Positions 42,898-51,596 are shown, numbered from the stretch's first letter. The stretch is 64,000 nucleotides of DNA from CADCWK01 sp035944555 (GCA_035944555.1 DASZAY010000009.1:62001-126000), one strand, 5' to 3'. Made by a program: numbers and translations. Notes: generated by a model from the sequence alone, not told the origin.

Positions 42898-43914
42898 TCA
42901 TCTGCGTTCCAACTGCAAGACCGCTCGCGTCTCACCCACCGATTTTCCGGCGAAGTTCGTTACGGGTGGGCAAAGCTTCTCCCGGAGAACCATGAGCGTG
43001 TCCTGATCAACCAGTTCCAGCTCGCCGAGCACCGCGACGGCCCCCGGGCCGAGACTCCGGGTCGAGCCACCGCTGTCGGTGATCGCGATGCCCAGGCGAC
43101 GCTCGGGCACCGCCATACACAGCAGTCCCTCAGCGCCCAGTTTGGCGACAACCTTTCCGCCGGTGACGCGCATGACGGTCGTGTCGATCTCCCCATTTCC
43201 GGACACGAGCTCGGGGTGCTTCACGATTGCCTCCCGCAGGCGATCCAAGGCCGCACGGTCATGCCGAGGACGTTCCCAGGAGGCATCGTACGGGTCGGCG
43301 AGGACGGCGTACGCGGTGGCAAACGCCCGGAGCGGGGCACCGAAGGTGGGAAGGCTGCACCCGTCGGTGGCGATGTCCAGGGTGTCATCGGGGACACCGC
43401 AGGCCCCGGCGACGATAGCCCGTATCTCTCGCTGGAGAGGATGATCCAGGTCGAGATAGGTCTCGATTGGCCACCCCTGGTGGCGACACGTGGCGAGCAT
43501 GCCGGCGTGCTTTCCGGAGCACTCGCACTGGATCAGGGTTGGGGGAGTTAGGCCCAGCGTGACTTTCGCCTTCTCATCCTCGTCGAGGGGAGGGGCGGTC
43601 CCACATTGGAGATCGGTCTCTCGCAGCCCCGCCTTGGCCAGCATTGACGCGACGACCGCCTGGTGGCGACCGGTCGCATTGTGCGAGGCAGTGGCGAGCG
43701 CCAGTTCCTCGGTCGTGAAGCCATAGGCATCGGCGGCCCCGCTCGCCACGAGCGGGATGCCCTGGAAGGCCTTGGCTGACGATCGGAAGAACAGTCGCTT
43801 CTCTGGATCCCCCGCCCACGCCACCATGGTGGCGTCGGTGTCCACTATCGCGACACTCCCCAGATGGCTGCTCTCGACCAGGGCGCCACGGGTAATCTCG
43901 GCAATGACCGTCAT
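42898..43914 (-). CDS. Asparaginase, AnsA/Rhizobium etli type (PF06089)
   Basis: A 338-residue enzyme of the asparaginase family typified by the inducible R. etli enzyme, unrelated to E. coli asparaginases. The signature is CECSGKHAGML; also seen are RSSAKAFQGIPLV and DGCSLPTFGAPL. It would release aspartate and ammonia from asparagine. The stop lies about 130 nt before the cphA start on the same strand. Aspartate is a building block of cyanophycin, so a shared role in nitrogen storage is plausible. Whether it can act on beta-aspartyl dipeptides is open. Confidence 0.88.
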   Translation of the reverse strand: MTVIAEITRGALVESSHLGSVAIVDTDATMVAWAGDPEKRLFFRSSAKAFQGIPLVASGAADAYGFTTEELALATASHNATGRHQAVVASMLAKAGLRETDLQCGTAPPLDEDEKAKVTLGLTPPTLIQCECSGKHAGMLATCRHQGWPIETYLDLDHPLQREIRAIVAGACGVPDDTLDIATDGCSLPTFGAPLRAFATAYAVLADPYDASWERPRHDRAALDRLREAIVKHPELVSGNGEIDTTVMRVTGGKVVAKLGAEGLLCMAVPERRLGIAITDSGGSTRSLGPGAVAVLGELELVDQDTLMVLREKLCPPVTNFAGKSVGETRAVLQLERR

Positions 43915-44597
43915 CAGCCCACTCCAGACCCATAGATACGTGAGACCGGACCGTCCAGCCTATCGATCGCTTCGTAGGGACACGTCACGGATCCCCGTCA
44001 GCCCATCATCGGGCGGGGGAACCGCTACGGTTGCCGGTGACCCGAGTTCCGCCTGATTGGAGGCCGCTGGATATGACATCGCCGTCTTTTTCTTCGCCGC
44101 CACCCATGAACATTGCGGGGCCCCAGTTGACTTGCCGCCTTGGGGCCGAGGCCACTGGAGCGGACAGATCACGATTCTGGTCCGTGGTCATGTGGCACCT
44201 CGCACTTTCTTGGGAGGATTAGAGTGACGTTTGCAACACGCCGCTCCCCAAATGGAGGGTGATGCCTGGTTGTTCCCGCCGTTGCCTGGGACAAGGTAAC
44301 CTGTCTGACTATGAACGCGGTTGACTATTTCGTGGGGTGCAAGGCGTGTACCAAGGCTTCTGCTTCGAGAAGTCATCGTCGGTGAACACCGACCCGCACA
44401 AAGCCCTGACGTTCCCTTTCGGTCTGATCCTGGCGCACCTTGGACCGGGTCGCCGGAAGGGGTAGCCCAGGACCGCCCTGACCAAGTCTCCTCGCCGCCC
44501 AGCGACGCGACGACCGCATGCGCTTGGACCGCAGCGACGAAATCGACATCCTGGTGGACGAGAGGAGTCCGGTCGCGCGGTGCCTGTCTCGTATCCC
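43915..44597. other. Gene-poor stretch upstream of the asparaginase-cphA pair
   Basis: About 680 nt with lower G+C and no convincing gene. Two tiny minus-strand frames (44376-44188 and 44191-44006, 62 and 61 codons) overlap by ATGA, and the second has GAGGTG before its ATG. Their third-position G/C is only around two thirds, below the genes here, so I do not call them. The second product is Gly-rich around NWGPAMFMGGGEE. The promoter of the asparaginase-cphA pair should lie here. Confidence 0.5.
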
Positions 44598-44810
44598 GTC
44601 AAACGGTGTTCGCGTCCGGCAGGCACCGATAGCGCGTAGAAGGGGACGCCGGATTAATCCGGCGTCCCCTCCTTGCTTACTCGATTGGTCGTTCTAACGA
44701 TCAGGCTTCGGGCGTCGACTCGGGGTCGTCGCTGCCGGCCTGAACGCCGCCGGCCTCGTCCTCGGTCGGAGACGGCAGGGCGTCAGGCGTCCCACCATCT
44801 GCCTGCGGAG
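44598..44810 (-). repeat. Right direct repeat: 3' end and terminator of the PQQ-propeller gene
   Basis: The intact counterpart of 39868-40079. It spans the last 37 codons of the propeller gene, its stop codon and its terminator. The homology begins at GTCAAACG on both sides and fades after GCGG at the other end. The two copies lie about 4.7 kb apart in direct orientation, with cphA and the asparaginase between them. Confidence 0.85.
44642..44669 (-). terminator. Terminator of the PQQ-propeller gene
   Basis: A perfect 13-bp stem (44642-44654 with 44657-44669) and a 2-nt loop lie 32 nt past the stop codon, followed on the minus strand by TTCT. Confidence 0.75.
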
Positions 44811-46464
44811 TCGCGCTGGTGTCACCACTCAGCGAGAGGACCACCACCGAGAAGGACGGGGTCTCGGGCACGTCGTCGCCCTGCGCGGACGACGGTAGCA
44901 GCGGGCCACCGGACGGCACGAAGAGCAGGTCGCCGGAGACTGCCAGCTGGGCGTTGATGCCGGCCGTCGACTGGTAACGGAAGACCTCGGTCCCGTCGGT
45001 GACATTGAACCCGAGCAGCACGCCGTCGAGGCCGGCCGTGAAGACCACGTCGTTGCAGATTGTGGCGGCGGCGTATGGCGGAGTGGCGAGCTCGACCTCC
45101 CAGAGGATGGAGCCGTCCGACGGGTTCAGTGCGGTCAGCAGACCGGTGCCCTGGGTAAAGTCGAACGGGGCGTCCGGGTCGAATCCCGTGCCGATGTAGG
45201 TGCTTCCCAGTTCGACGATCGGGCAGACGAGGACGTTGTACTCCTCGGAGTACGCCATCTGGGTTTCGACGCCACCAAGCGTGCCCGGGAATACCTCGAC
45301 GGACTCGTCTTCCTCGAACTCACGCCGGTCGTCGTTCTGGTGGGTGCCGACGGGCACGCTCCAGATCGGTTCACCGGTCTCGCGGTCGAGGCTGACGACG
45401 ATGCCATGCTTGCCACTGGCGATGGCGACGTCACGGCCATCGATCGTCGCAAGAATCGGCGTCAGGTGGTTGTCGAGGTCGAAGACGTCATGAGGGAGGA
45501 CCTGGTAGTACCAGTCCAGCTGGGCCGTCGCCGGGTCCATCTTCAGGACGGAGTTCGTGTACAGGTTGTCGCCGGGCCGGCTGCTGGTCCACGGGAAACC
45601 CTCAACGCCTGGGTAGGGCGCCGGGTTGGCGACGGGGACATAGGCACGCCCATCGGCATCAAAGGAAGGCGGATGCCAGAAGCCACCGCCGCTGTTGATC
45701 GTCGGATTCCCCCAGAGGTTGTCGGTCGTCGTGTCGAAGTACCAGAGCACTTCGCCCGAAGCCGCGTTGAGCGCGTGGATCACGCCACGCTGGCCGCCCT
45801 GGTAGAAGCCGTCTGACGACCCCGGGATCGTGCTGACCCAGACAATGTTGTCGTGAACAGCCGGATAGGTGGTGATGCCTTCGTTGAGCGGGCCCTGGAT
45901 ATTGGTCCGCCAGACTTCGCTGCCGTCTTCCGGCCGGAGGGCCAGGACGTCACCGAGGCCGCCGAGCGTGGTGAACAGCAGCCCATAGGCGGCCGCGATC
46001 CCGTTCGGGCCGCCGGACGGCACGCGGTCGTCGTAGCGGTTGACCCAGAGCTCTTCGCCGGTCGTCTTGTTGAGCGCGTAGACGTTCGCCGAGGCGTCCT
46101 GGATATAGACGTTGTCGCCGACGATGGTCGGGTTCGCGGTCAGGGCGCCGAAGTTGCCGCCACCGGTCACGCCATAGGTCCAGGCGAGGCCGAGCTGATC
46201 GACGTTCTCGGTGCTGATCGACGTGCCGCGCACGTCACGCGTGGCAGCGAGGTCGTAGTTCTCGCCGGCCCAGTTGGTCTCGACGTCGAACTCCTCAGGA
46301 ACAGCGCCGCCCAGCGGCTCGGGAGTCCCTTCGGGTCCGGCCTGCTCGTCCTGAGCGTTGGCACGGTTGAACTGGTTCCCGGACAGGCCTACGCCCGCGA
46401 GCGCGAGGCCCGCGACACCGGCCGTGCCCACCAGTCGCCGACGTGACAGTGTGGAGTCGTCCAT
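44701..46464 (-). CDS. Tat-exported PQQ-type beta-propeller protein
   Basis: A 587-residue exported protein starting with the twin-arginine signal SRRRLVGTAG, with AGGAGGTCAGG just before the ATG. The body carries repeated propeller blades with the quinoprotein tryptophan-docking pattern (ALNKTTGEELWVNRY, ALRPEDGSEVWRTN, SLDRETGEPIWSV, ALNPSDGSILWEVE). It resembles quinoprotein alcohol dehydrogenases. The C-terminal 50 residues are a Thr/Pro/Asp/Glu-rich tail. I cannot confirm the PQQ and calcium ligands, so a dehydrogenase role is probable but not proven. A diverged copy of its 3' end lies at 39868. Confidence 0.82.
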   Translation of the reverse strand: MDDSTLSRRRLVGTAGVAGLALAGVGLSGNQFNRANAQDEQAGPEGTPEPLGGAVPEEFDVETNWAGENYDLAATRDVRGTSISTENVDQLGLAWTYGVTGGGNFGALTANPTIVGDNVYIQDASANVYALNKTTGEELWVNRYDDRVPSGGPNGIAAAYGLLFTTLGGLGDVLALRPEDGSEVWRTNIQGPLNEGITTYPAVHDNIVWVSTIPGSSDGFYQGGQRGVIHALNAASGEVLWYFDTTTDNLWGNPTINSGGGFWHPPSFDADGRAYVPVANPAPYPGVEGFPWTSSRPGDNLYTNSVLKMDPATAQLDWYYQVLPHDVFDLDNHLTPILATIDGRDVAIASGKHGIVVSLDRETGEPIWSVPVGTHQNDDRREFEEDESVEVFPGTLGGVETQMAYSEEYNVLVCPIVELGSTYIGTGFDPDAPFDFTQGTGLLTALNPSDGSILWEVELATPPYAAATICNDVVFTAGLDGVLLGFNVTDGTEVFRYQSTAGINAQLAVSGDLLFVPSGGPLLPSSAQGDDVPETPSFSVVVLSLSGDTSATPQADGGTPDALPSPTEDEAGGVQAGSDDPESTPEA

Positions 46465-46566
46465 CCTGACCTCCTGGAGCTGATTGCCCCATGGCCGCCG
46501 TCTCTGGCGACCGTTGCCATACGCGATCCCGAGTCACCAAGCGGAAAGACCCGTAGCGCCCGCGAC

Positions 46567-46595
46567 ACGGTATCGCTATGCACCCGGAACGTCAA
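46567..46595 (-). promoter_or_regulatory. Putative promoter of the PQQ-propeller gene
   Basis: On the minus strand TTGACG (46595-46590) and TACCGT (46572-46567) are 17 nt apart, about 100 nt before the start codon. The -35 is good, the -10 weak. Confidence 0.4.
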
Positions 46596-46649
46596 CAGGC
46601 CTGAAATTCTGGCGGATTTCGTGCAAGTCCCGACCGGCAACGGTCAGCA

Positions 46650-47294
46650 TCATCGGACTTGGGGTGAGGCGTAGATGCCCGTACGAGCGATGTGGCGGCT
46701 GACGGAGTCCGGTACGAGGTAGTCCAGCGGAATTCCCTGGCGAGCACGGTGCCGCAGGGTATGGGACGCGATGTCGATCAGCGGGACGTCGACCAGGTCC
46801 ACCCGACCCCGCGTCGCCGGGACACGGCTATGGACGTCGTCGAGCTGGATGGTCGTCCCGGGGCGGGCCGCGACGGCGATCCGGGCAAGGGCGAGGATCT
46901 GATCCGGCTGGCGCCAGGTATGCAGGGCGGCCAGCGAGTCGGCGCCCATCAGGAACCAGTGATCGGCGTCGGGTTCCCGGCTGGTCAGCTCCATCAGCGT
47001 CTCCGCGGTCCACGATCGGCCGTCGCGCTCGATCTCGAGCGTGTCGATGCGGAAGTTCGGGTTGTCGGCGATCGCCAGCCGGAGCATCTCGAGCCTGGCC
47101 GCGGCCGGCGTGACGCGTGCCGGATCCTTGTGTGGCGGCTGGCCTGCCGGCACGAATACGATCTCGTCCAGCTCGAGCGTGATCCGGGTCTCGGAGGCGA
47201 TGATCAGGTGGCCGAGGTGCGGTGGGTCGAACGTCCCGCCATAGACGCCGATCCGGCGACCGGTCGAGGCGGGGGAATCAGGCGTCTGGTGCAC
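46650..47294 (-). CDS. nadD: Nicotinate-nucleotide adenylyltransferase
   Basis: Adenylates nicotinate mononucleotide in NAD synthesis. The 214-residue protein has the nucleotidyltransferase motif YGGTFDPPHLGHL, VPAGQPPHKD and a C-terminal IASHTLRHRARQG in place of the usual ISSTxIR. The start is GTG 47294, with GAGGTCAGCA upstream, lying within the last 17 nt of the MscS gene; the two are therefore coupled. In many bacteria nadD sits with obg and rsfS; here it does not. Confidence 0.94.
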   Translation of the reverse strand: MHQTPDSPASTGRRIGVYGGTFDPPHLGHLIIASETRITLELDEIVFVPAGQPPHKDPARVTPAAARLEMLRLAIADNPNFRIDTLEIERDGRSWTAETLMELTSREPDADHWFLMGADSLAALHTWRQPDQILALARIAVAARPGTTIQLDDVHSRVPATRGRVDLVDVPLIDIASHTLRHRARQGIPLDYLVPDSVSRHIARTGIYASPQVR

Positions 47295-48141
47295 TGCTGA
47301 CCTCGGACTCGGGGTAGACAGTTCGGATCCTGTCGATCAGCTGTGTCCGGATGGCGCTGTCCGGGGCATGCCAGACGGCGACCCGGACGGTCGTCCCCGT
47401 TTCACCGAAGGCGACGGCTTCGGCGCTCGGGTCGGGCGTGCGCAGGTCGTCCAGCCCCTTCACCACCGCTAGGACGCCGTCGCGGGCGGCCACCGGGTCC
47501 CCAGGGAGCTTCGAGATTTCGATCTGGGTTCGGGTCGAGCGGGTAGACGTCCGGTTGGTCACGATCTCCGAGTAGACGATCGAGTTCGGGATCAGGACGA
47601 GGTCGCCGGCGTCACTCCTGATCGCAGTGGTGCGCAACTCAACGTTCTCCAGCTTGCCACGGATATCCCGGACCGCGATCCGATCCCCGATATTGAATGG
47701 GCGCTCGAGCAACAGGTAGATGCCGGCGATCGTGTTCCGCAGCGTCTCCTGCAGGGCCAGCCCGACGGCGAGGGTCGTCACCGAGAGGTAGGTGATCAGC
47801 GCCGAGAGGCTGACGCCGAAGACCGCGAGGATCATGGCGAAGGCGACGATGTAGATGCCGATCGCGATGACGTTCCCGGCAAGCGAGACCAGATTCGGCC
47901 CGAGCCGGGCGAGCAGCCGTGGTCGCCGGACCCGGCCACGTGCCCATTTTACGATCAGGTAGGCGACGAAGGCGACGATGATCGCCTGGACGATGGCGAA
48001 GCCAAAGGCGACCAGCCGGTCGCCGATCTCGCGGAGTTCGCGCTGGAGCCAGTCAACCAGGACCGACCAGTCCACAGTTCGTGCCTCGGTGTTAACGCCG
48101 GGGACTGACGGGAGTTCTTCGGGGAGGGTTTGTCGTGACAT
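47278..48141 (-). CDS. MscS-family mechanosensitive channel
   Basis: Releases solutes when membrane tension rises. The 287-residue protein has two to three membrane helices (IVQAIIVAFVAYLIV, IAIGIYIVAFAMILAVFGV and the pore-lining helix that includes VTTLAVGLALQETLRN). The beta domain follows with RPFNIGDRI, ENVELRTTAIRSDAGDLVLIPNS and a C-terminal soluble domain. The pore helix is rich in small residues as expected. The start at 48141 is taken as given by the open frame; the frame begins close to the divergent PHP gene. Confidence 0.9.
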   Translation of the reverse strand: MSRQTLPEELPSVPGVNTEARTVDWSVLVDWLQRELREIGDRLVAFGFAIVQAIIVAFVAYLIVKWARGRVRRPRLLARLGPNLVSLAGNVIAIGIYIVAFAMILAVFGVSLSALITYLSVTTLAVGLALQETLRNTIAGIYLLLERPFNIGDRIAVRDIRGKLENVELRTTAIRSDAGDLVLIPNSIVYSEIVTNRTSTRSTRTQIEISKLPGDPVAARDGVLAVVKGLDDLRTPDPSAEAVAFGETGTTVRVAVWHAPDSAIRTQLIDRIRTVYPESEVSSAPDA

Positions 48142-48239
48142 CCGACCGAGTCTACTCAGCCCGGCGAAGCCGGTCCTGCAACGTTGTCATCTCGCGGGCC
48201 GGAACGCCGGGACCACCCGGCGTTCCGCTGGCAAGGCGC

Positions 48240-48248
48240 TGGTATCAT
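48240..48248 (+). promoter_or_regulatory. Extended -10 promoter of the PHP phosphatase gene
   Basis: TGGTATCAT ends 40 nt before the GTG start at 48288. The TG plus TATCAT fits an extended -10 element. No clear -35 is seen. Confidence 0.4.
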
Positions 48249-48287
48249 CGCATCTTCGGGGTGGGGTAGCGGGCCGGGGGATGTGCG

Positions 48288-49139
48288 GTGTTCGACTATC
48301 ATGTCCATAGCGATTGCTCGTTCGATTCGTTCGAGTCGATGGATGCCACCTGCCTGGCGGCGATCCGCGCCGGCGTGGCGGAGCTGGCCTTCACCGAACA
48401 CGTCGACTTCGAGCCCGCCGACGAGAGCACCGGTTACTACGACCATCACCGCTACATCGACAACCTTGGCCGGGTGCGGACCGCCTATGGCGACCGATTG
48501 ATGATCCTGTCCGGCGCCGAGGTCGACTTCAATACGAATCGCGCCGCCGAGACCCGCGCTTTTCTCGACCAGCACCGGTTCGACCTCGTTATCGGGTCGG
48601 TCCACTTCTTCCTCCCACTTGGTGGGGGAGCCGCCGAGATGGTCTATCCCGAGATCTGGGACGGCCGGACCACGGACGACGTCTATGCCGGCTATCTCGA
48701 TCAGATCCGCGCCGCCGCCGCGACGGGCTGGTTCGATACCATCGGCCACATGGACTTTCCCAAGCGTTACGCGCCGAAGGGGCTCGACGACTACGATCCC
48801 TTCCGGTATCGCGAGCAGTGGCAGGCCGTCTTCGCCGAATTGATTCGGACTGACACGGCCTTCGAGATCAATACGTCCGGCCTGCGGAAGTCACCTGGTG
48901 CCGGTCTGCCGGGTCCAGCGGTCGTTCGCTGGTACGCCGAGGCGGGTGGCACGCGGATCACCACGGGGAGCGATACGCACGAGGCGGGCACGATCGGCTC
49001 CGGTATCCGGACGACGTTGGCCATGCTCCGACTGTGCGGGATCACCGACGTCCTGTCGTTCCGGGAGCGTGGGGGGGTGCCAGTCCCGATCGACGAGCTG
49101 CTCGGCATCCAGAAGGGGGGCAACCTTGCGCCCGCTTGA
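48288..49139 (+). CDS. PHP-domain phosphatase (histidinol-phosphatase HisJ-like)
   Basis: A 283-residue metal-dependent phosphoesterase of the PHP superfamily. The metal ligands are the HxH of DYHVHSDCS, the Glu/His of FTEHVDF, the Glu of LSGAEVDF, the His of IGSVHFF and IGHMDFPK, and the D-x-H of GSDTHEAG. HisJ-type histidinol phosphatases match this layout and length, but PHP proteins are broad, so the substrate is not secure. The start is GTG 48288. No his gene is nearby. The next gene starts inside its last 14 nt. Confidence 0.87.
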   Translation: MFDYHVHSDCSFDSFESMDATCLAAIRAGVAELAFTEHVDFEPADESTGYYDHHRYIDNLGRVRTAYGDRLMILSGAEVDFNTNRAAETRAFLDQHRFDLVIGSVHFFLPLGGGAAEMVYPEIWDGRTTDDVYAGYLDQIRAAAATGWFDTIGHMDFPKRYAPKGLDDYDPFRYREQWQAVFAELIRTDTAFEINTSGLRKSPGAGLPGPAVVRWYAEAGGTRITTGSDTHEAGTIGSGIRTTLAMLRLCGITDVLSFRERGGVPVPIDELLGIQKGGNLAPA

Positions 49140-50235
49140 TCCCGACCGCGGTTCCGGGACCGATCGGTTTGGTCGGCCCGTCGGCCATTCCGATCCCCAG
49201 GGGTGGAAGCCGTATGATGTCGCGCCACGGACCGCCTTGCCCGACCTCGCCGAACTCTACGACCGGCGACGACCGGAACTCGACTGGCGTGAGGACACGG
49301 GTGATGACCGTCGCCCGTTGATCCCGTTGCCGGCCCGGCCGCTGGACGAGGACCTTCGTTCGCTCGGGAGCCGACCACCCCGCCAGGGGCGTCCGCCGAT
49401 CGGCGAGCCCACCATGCTCGACCGGGGGCAGCAGGCCCTGCGCCATCGCCTGGCCCAGCCGGGGCACATGGCCGGGCTGGCACTCCGGTTCGCGCTGCCC
49501 TTCCTGTTCACGGCACTGGTCGCGACGGGCCTCGGGTTTGTCCCACCACTGAGCGGAACGGATCAGATACCCCTGGCGACGGTCGTCGTGATTGTCATCG
49601 TCGCCGTCCTGACCTTCGCGACGTATGCCGTCGAACTGGTCAGCCTGGGCCGGGTCTGGTTGGTTCTGCTCGTCACGCTTGGGTCGTTGATGCCGTTGCT
49701 CGCGCTGCAATCGACGTTCAGCGGCATCCCCTATGTCTCGGCCGACCGGTCGTCCGCCGAACCGGTGATTATGACCGGCATCGTGATCGTGATCGTCCTG
49801 ATCGGGATCGCGATCATGTCGGCTTCCCTGAGCTACGAGAGCCCTGGTGACGCGGCAGTGCTGTTCCTGCCGGCGGCGCTGATCGTCCCGGTCGTGATGA
49901 TGGGGCCGGCCTCGGACATCCCCGACCGGGGGCTGGCGTCGATCGTCAGCGTCTCGGTCGCCGCAGCCATTGCCGCCGCCGGTTCGCAGTTTCTGCCGGA
50001 GCGCTACCGCGTCGGGATCGGAGTCGTCGCGGTCGGCGTCGTACTGGGGGCCATGGTTGCCGCCGGCCGGGGGCCGGAACTCCCGAGGTCGTCCGGGCAG
50101 ATCGTTGACATCATGCTGTGGTTCATCGTGGGGCTGGCCGCCCTGCTGACGGTCGTCGTTCCACTCCTCGCGTACTGGCTCCGGCATGTGGAGGGCGAGG
50201 CCCGGCTGGTCGCGACCCCGCCCCCCGGCGACTGA
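49126..50235 (+). CDS. Polytopic membrane protein of unknown function
   Basis: A 369-residue protein, not recognised. The first 120 residues are soluble, Arg/Pro-rich and polar. Seven or eight hydrophobic segments follow (LALRFALPFLFTALVATGLG, TVVVIVIVAVLTFATYAVEL and others). The final segment (IMLWFIVGLAALLTVVVPLL) ends in a short cytoplasmic tail. I use TTG 49126, with AAGGGGGG 8 nt upstream, which lies within the PHP gene; this gives tight coupling. The context does not reveal a role. Confidence 0.65.
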   Translation: MRPLDPDRGSGTDRFGRPVGHSDPQGWKPYDVAPRTALPDLAELYDRRRPELDWREDTGDDRRPLIPLPARPLDEDLRSLGSRPPRQGRPPIGEPTMLDRGQQALRHRLAQPGHMAGLALRFALPFLFTALVATGLGFVPPLSGTDQIPLATVVVIVIVAVLTFATYAVELVSLGRVWLVLLVTLGSLMPLLALQSTFSGIPYVSADRSSAEPVIMTGIVIVIVLIGIAIMSASLSYESPGDAAVLFLPAALIVPVVMMGPASDIPDRGLASIVSVSVAAAIAAAGSQFLPERYRVGIGVVAVGVVLGAMVAAGRGPELPRSSGQIVDIMLWFIVGLAALLTVVVPLLAYWLRHVEGEARLVATPPPGD

Positions 50236-50239
50236 CCCG

Positions 50240-50802
50240 TCACGTTTTGAACAGGTCGTCGATCGCCAAGTCGACCGCCGCGACGAAGCTGTCGCGCTGT
50301 TCCGGACCGGCATCGATCGCGTGCAGGATCAGCCCATCGATGGTAGCGGCGACACGATCGCCGCGGTCCGAATCCCGGCTTCGGATCGGCCCGGGTCGGG
50401 GCCACGACGAAGCGCGTCCATCACGATCCCGCGAAGCAACTCGACCATCCGAGCCTGCGCCGAGCGCAGGCTCGGTCGGCTGGCCGCCGCCGCCGCCAGG
50501 GTCAGCCAGACGATCGCCTCATCGCGAGATCGCTCGAAGAACGGCAGGATCTCGAGGATCCCGATCCGGATGGCCTGACGCATGTCCTCCGCCCTCGGCA
50601 GGGCGTTGATACGGGCCAGTTGGTGAGTGGTCACATAGTTCAGCGCGCCGGAGATCAGCAAATCGCGGGTCCGGAAATGGTGCTGGACCGTCCCGGGGCC
50701 AGGCCGGCGGCGCTCGCGACCGTCCGGACGCTGAGCGCATCGAAGCCTTTCCGGGCGACGATTTCCGCCGCCGCGGCGGCAATGCGGTGCTGTGTAGTCG
50801 AT
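50240..50802 (-). pseudogene. TetR-family regulator broken by three apparent indels
   Basis: Pieces of one TetR repressor lie in three frames. The helix-turn-helix part reads AEIVARKGFDALSVRTVASAAGLAP. It must shift by one base at the CCCC run (50695-50700) to continue as PGTVQHHFRTRDLL and the ligand domain. A second one-base shift near 50366-50378 is needed to reach the C-terminal DRVAATIDGLILHAIDAG. The expected ATG appears as ATCG at 50802-50799. The stop would be 50240-50242. Either the gene is dead or the sequence has errors here. It converges with the membrane gene on the left and diverges from the GAP gene. Confidence 0.75.
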
Positions 50803-50845
50803 GGTTCTCCGTCCTGATCGTGCCTTTACGGCTCTCCCATCGGCC

Positions 50846-50894
50846 CTCGTACGAGTGTGTGATAGCCCTAACAAGTGTCATACGATCGTACGAG
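50846..50894. promoter_or_regulatory. Paired palindromes, likely TetR operators
   Basis: The perfect palindrome CTCGTACGAG (50846-50855) recurs as ATCGTACGAG at 50885-50894. The centres are about 39 nt apart, near four helical turns, in the gap between the broken TetR gene and the GAP-family gene. TetR repressors commonly bind such sites next to their own gene. Confidence 0.55.
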
Positions 50895-50912
50895 CGATAA
50901 GATGGTGGCCGG

Positions 50913-51596
50913 ATGTGCATTGAACAACTCGGGATCCTGGCTGGTCTGGCGCTGGTCGACAGCACGAGCTTCGGGACGCTCGTCTTCCCGCTGTTACTGG
51001 TCGTCGCGGCGCGACGGGTCGTCTGGCCAGCGATGGCGGTCTACCTGGGAACGGTCCTCAACTTCTACTTCGCGATCCGCCTGTTGCTGGTCCTTGGACT
51101 GGATGCGGTCCTCGATCGGCTCCAGGGCGGGATGGATAGCCGGGGAGCGGCAATCTCGCAACCCATCCTTGGCGCCGGCCTGTTCGCCGCATCATGGCCC
51201 CTGGAGCGACGGGCAAAGGCGTCGGGTGGCCGGGGTGACCGGCTGCGGGGGATCGCTCAGCGCCCGTCCGCGATGATCCCGCTGGCTCTGACGGCGACGC
51301 TGGTCGAGGCTGCGACGATGGTGCCGTACCTCGCCGCCATCGGGATCATCACCACGTCGGAAACCAGCCTCGTGGGCGACACCCTGGTCCTGCTGGCGTA
51401 CTGCCTCGTGATGATCCTGCCTGCGATGCTGCTGCTGGCGGGCGCCTCGCTGTTCGGGGAGCGAATCTGGGCCGCACTCGGGAGGTTCAGTTCATGGCTG
51501 GATCGGCAAACCGCGAGCGCCATCGGCTGGATCGTCGGAGCGGTCGGGGTGCTGCTCGCGCTCGATGCGCTCGGCCGGTTGACGGGGAACCAGTAG
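50913..51596 (+). CDS. GAP-family (Sap/LysE-like) integral membrane protein
   Basis: A 227-residue protein with about six membrane helices and the family opening MCIEQLGILAGLALVDSTSFGTL. GAP/Sap proteins are LysE-fold membrane proteins implicated in export of lipids or small molecules, for example next to mycobacterial glycopeptidolipid and sulfolipid genes. Gene order (divergent TetR plus two palindromes) suggests repression relieved by a substrate. With the repressor broken, expression may be constitutive. A hairpin terminator follows. Confidence 0.75.
   Translation: MCIEQLGILAGLALVDSTSFGTLVFPLLLVVAARRVVWPAMAVYLGTVLNFYFAIRLLLVLGLDAVLDRLQGGMDSRGAAISQPILGAGLFAASWPLERRAKASGGRGDRLRGIAQRPSAMIPLALTATLVEAATMVPYLAAIGIITTSETSLVGDTLVLLAYCLVMILPAMLLLAGASLFGERIWAALGRFSSWLDRQTASAIGWIVGAVGVLLALDALGRLTGNQ

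Noticed and set aside
44321..44632. Plus-strand frame of about 100 codons upstream of the right repeat
   Set aside because: Weak codon bias, TTG start without a ribosome site, and it runs into the terminator of the propeller gene.
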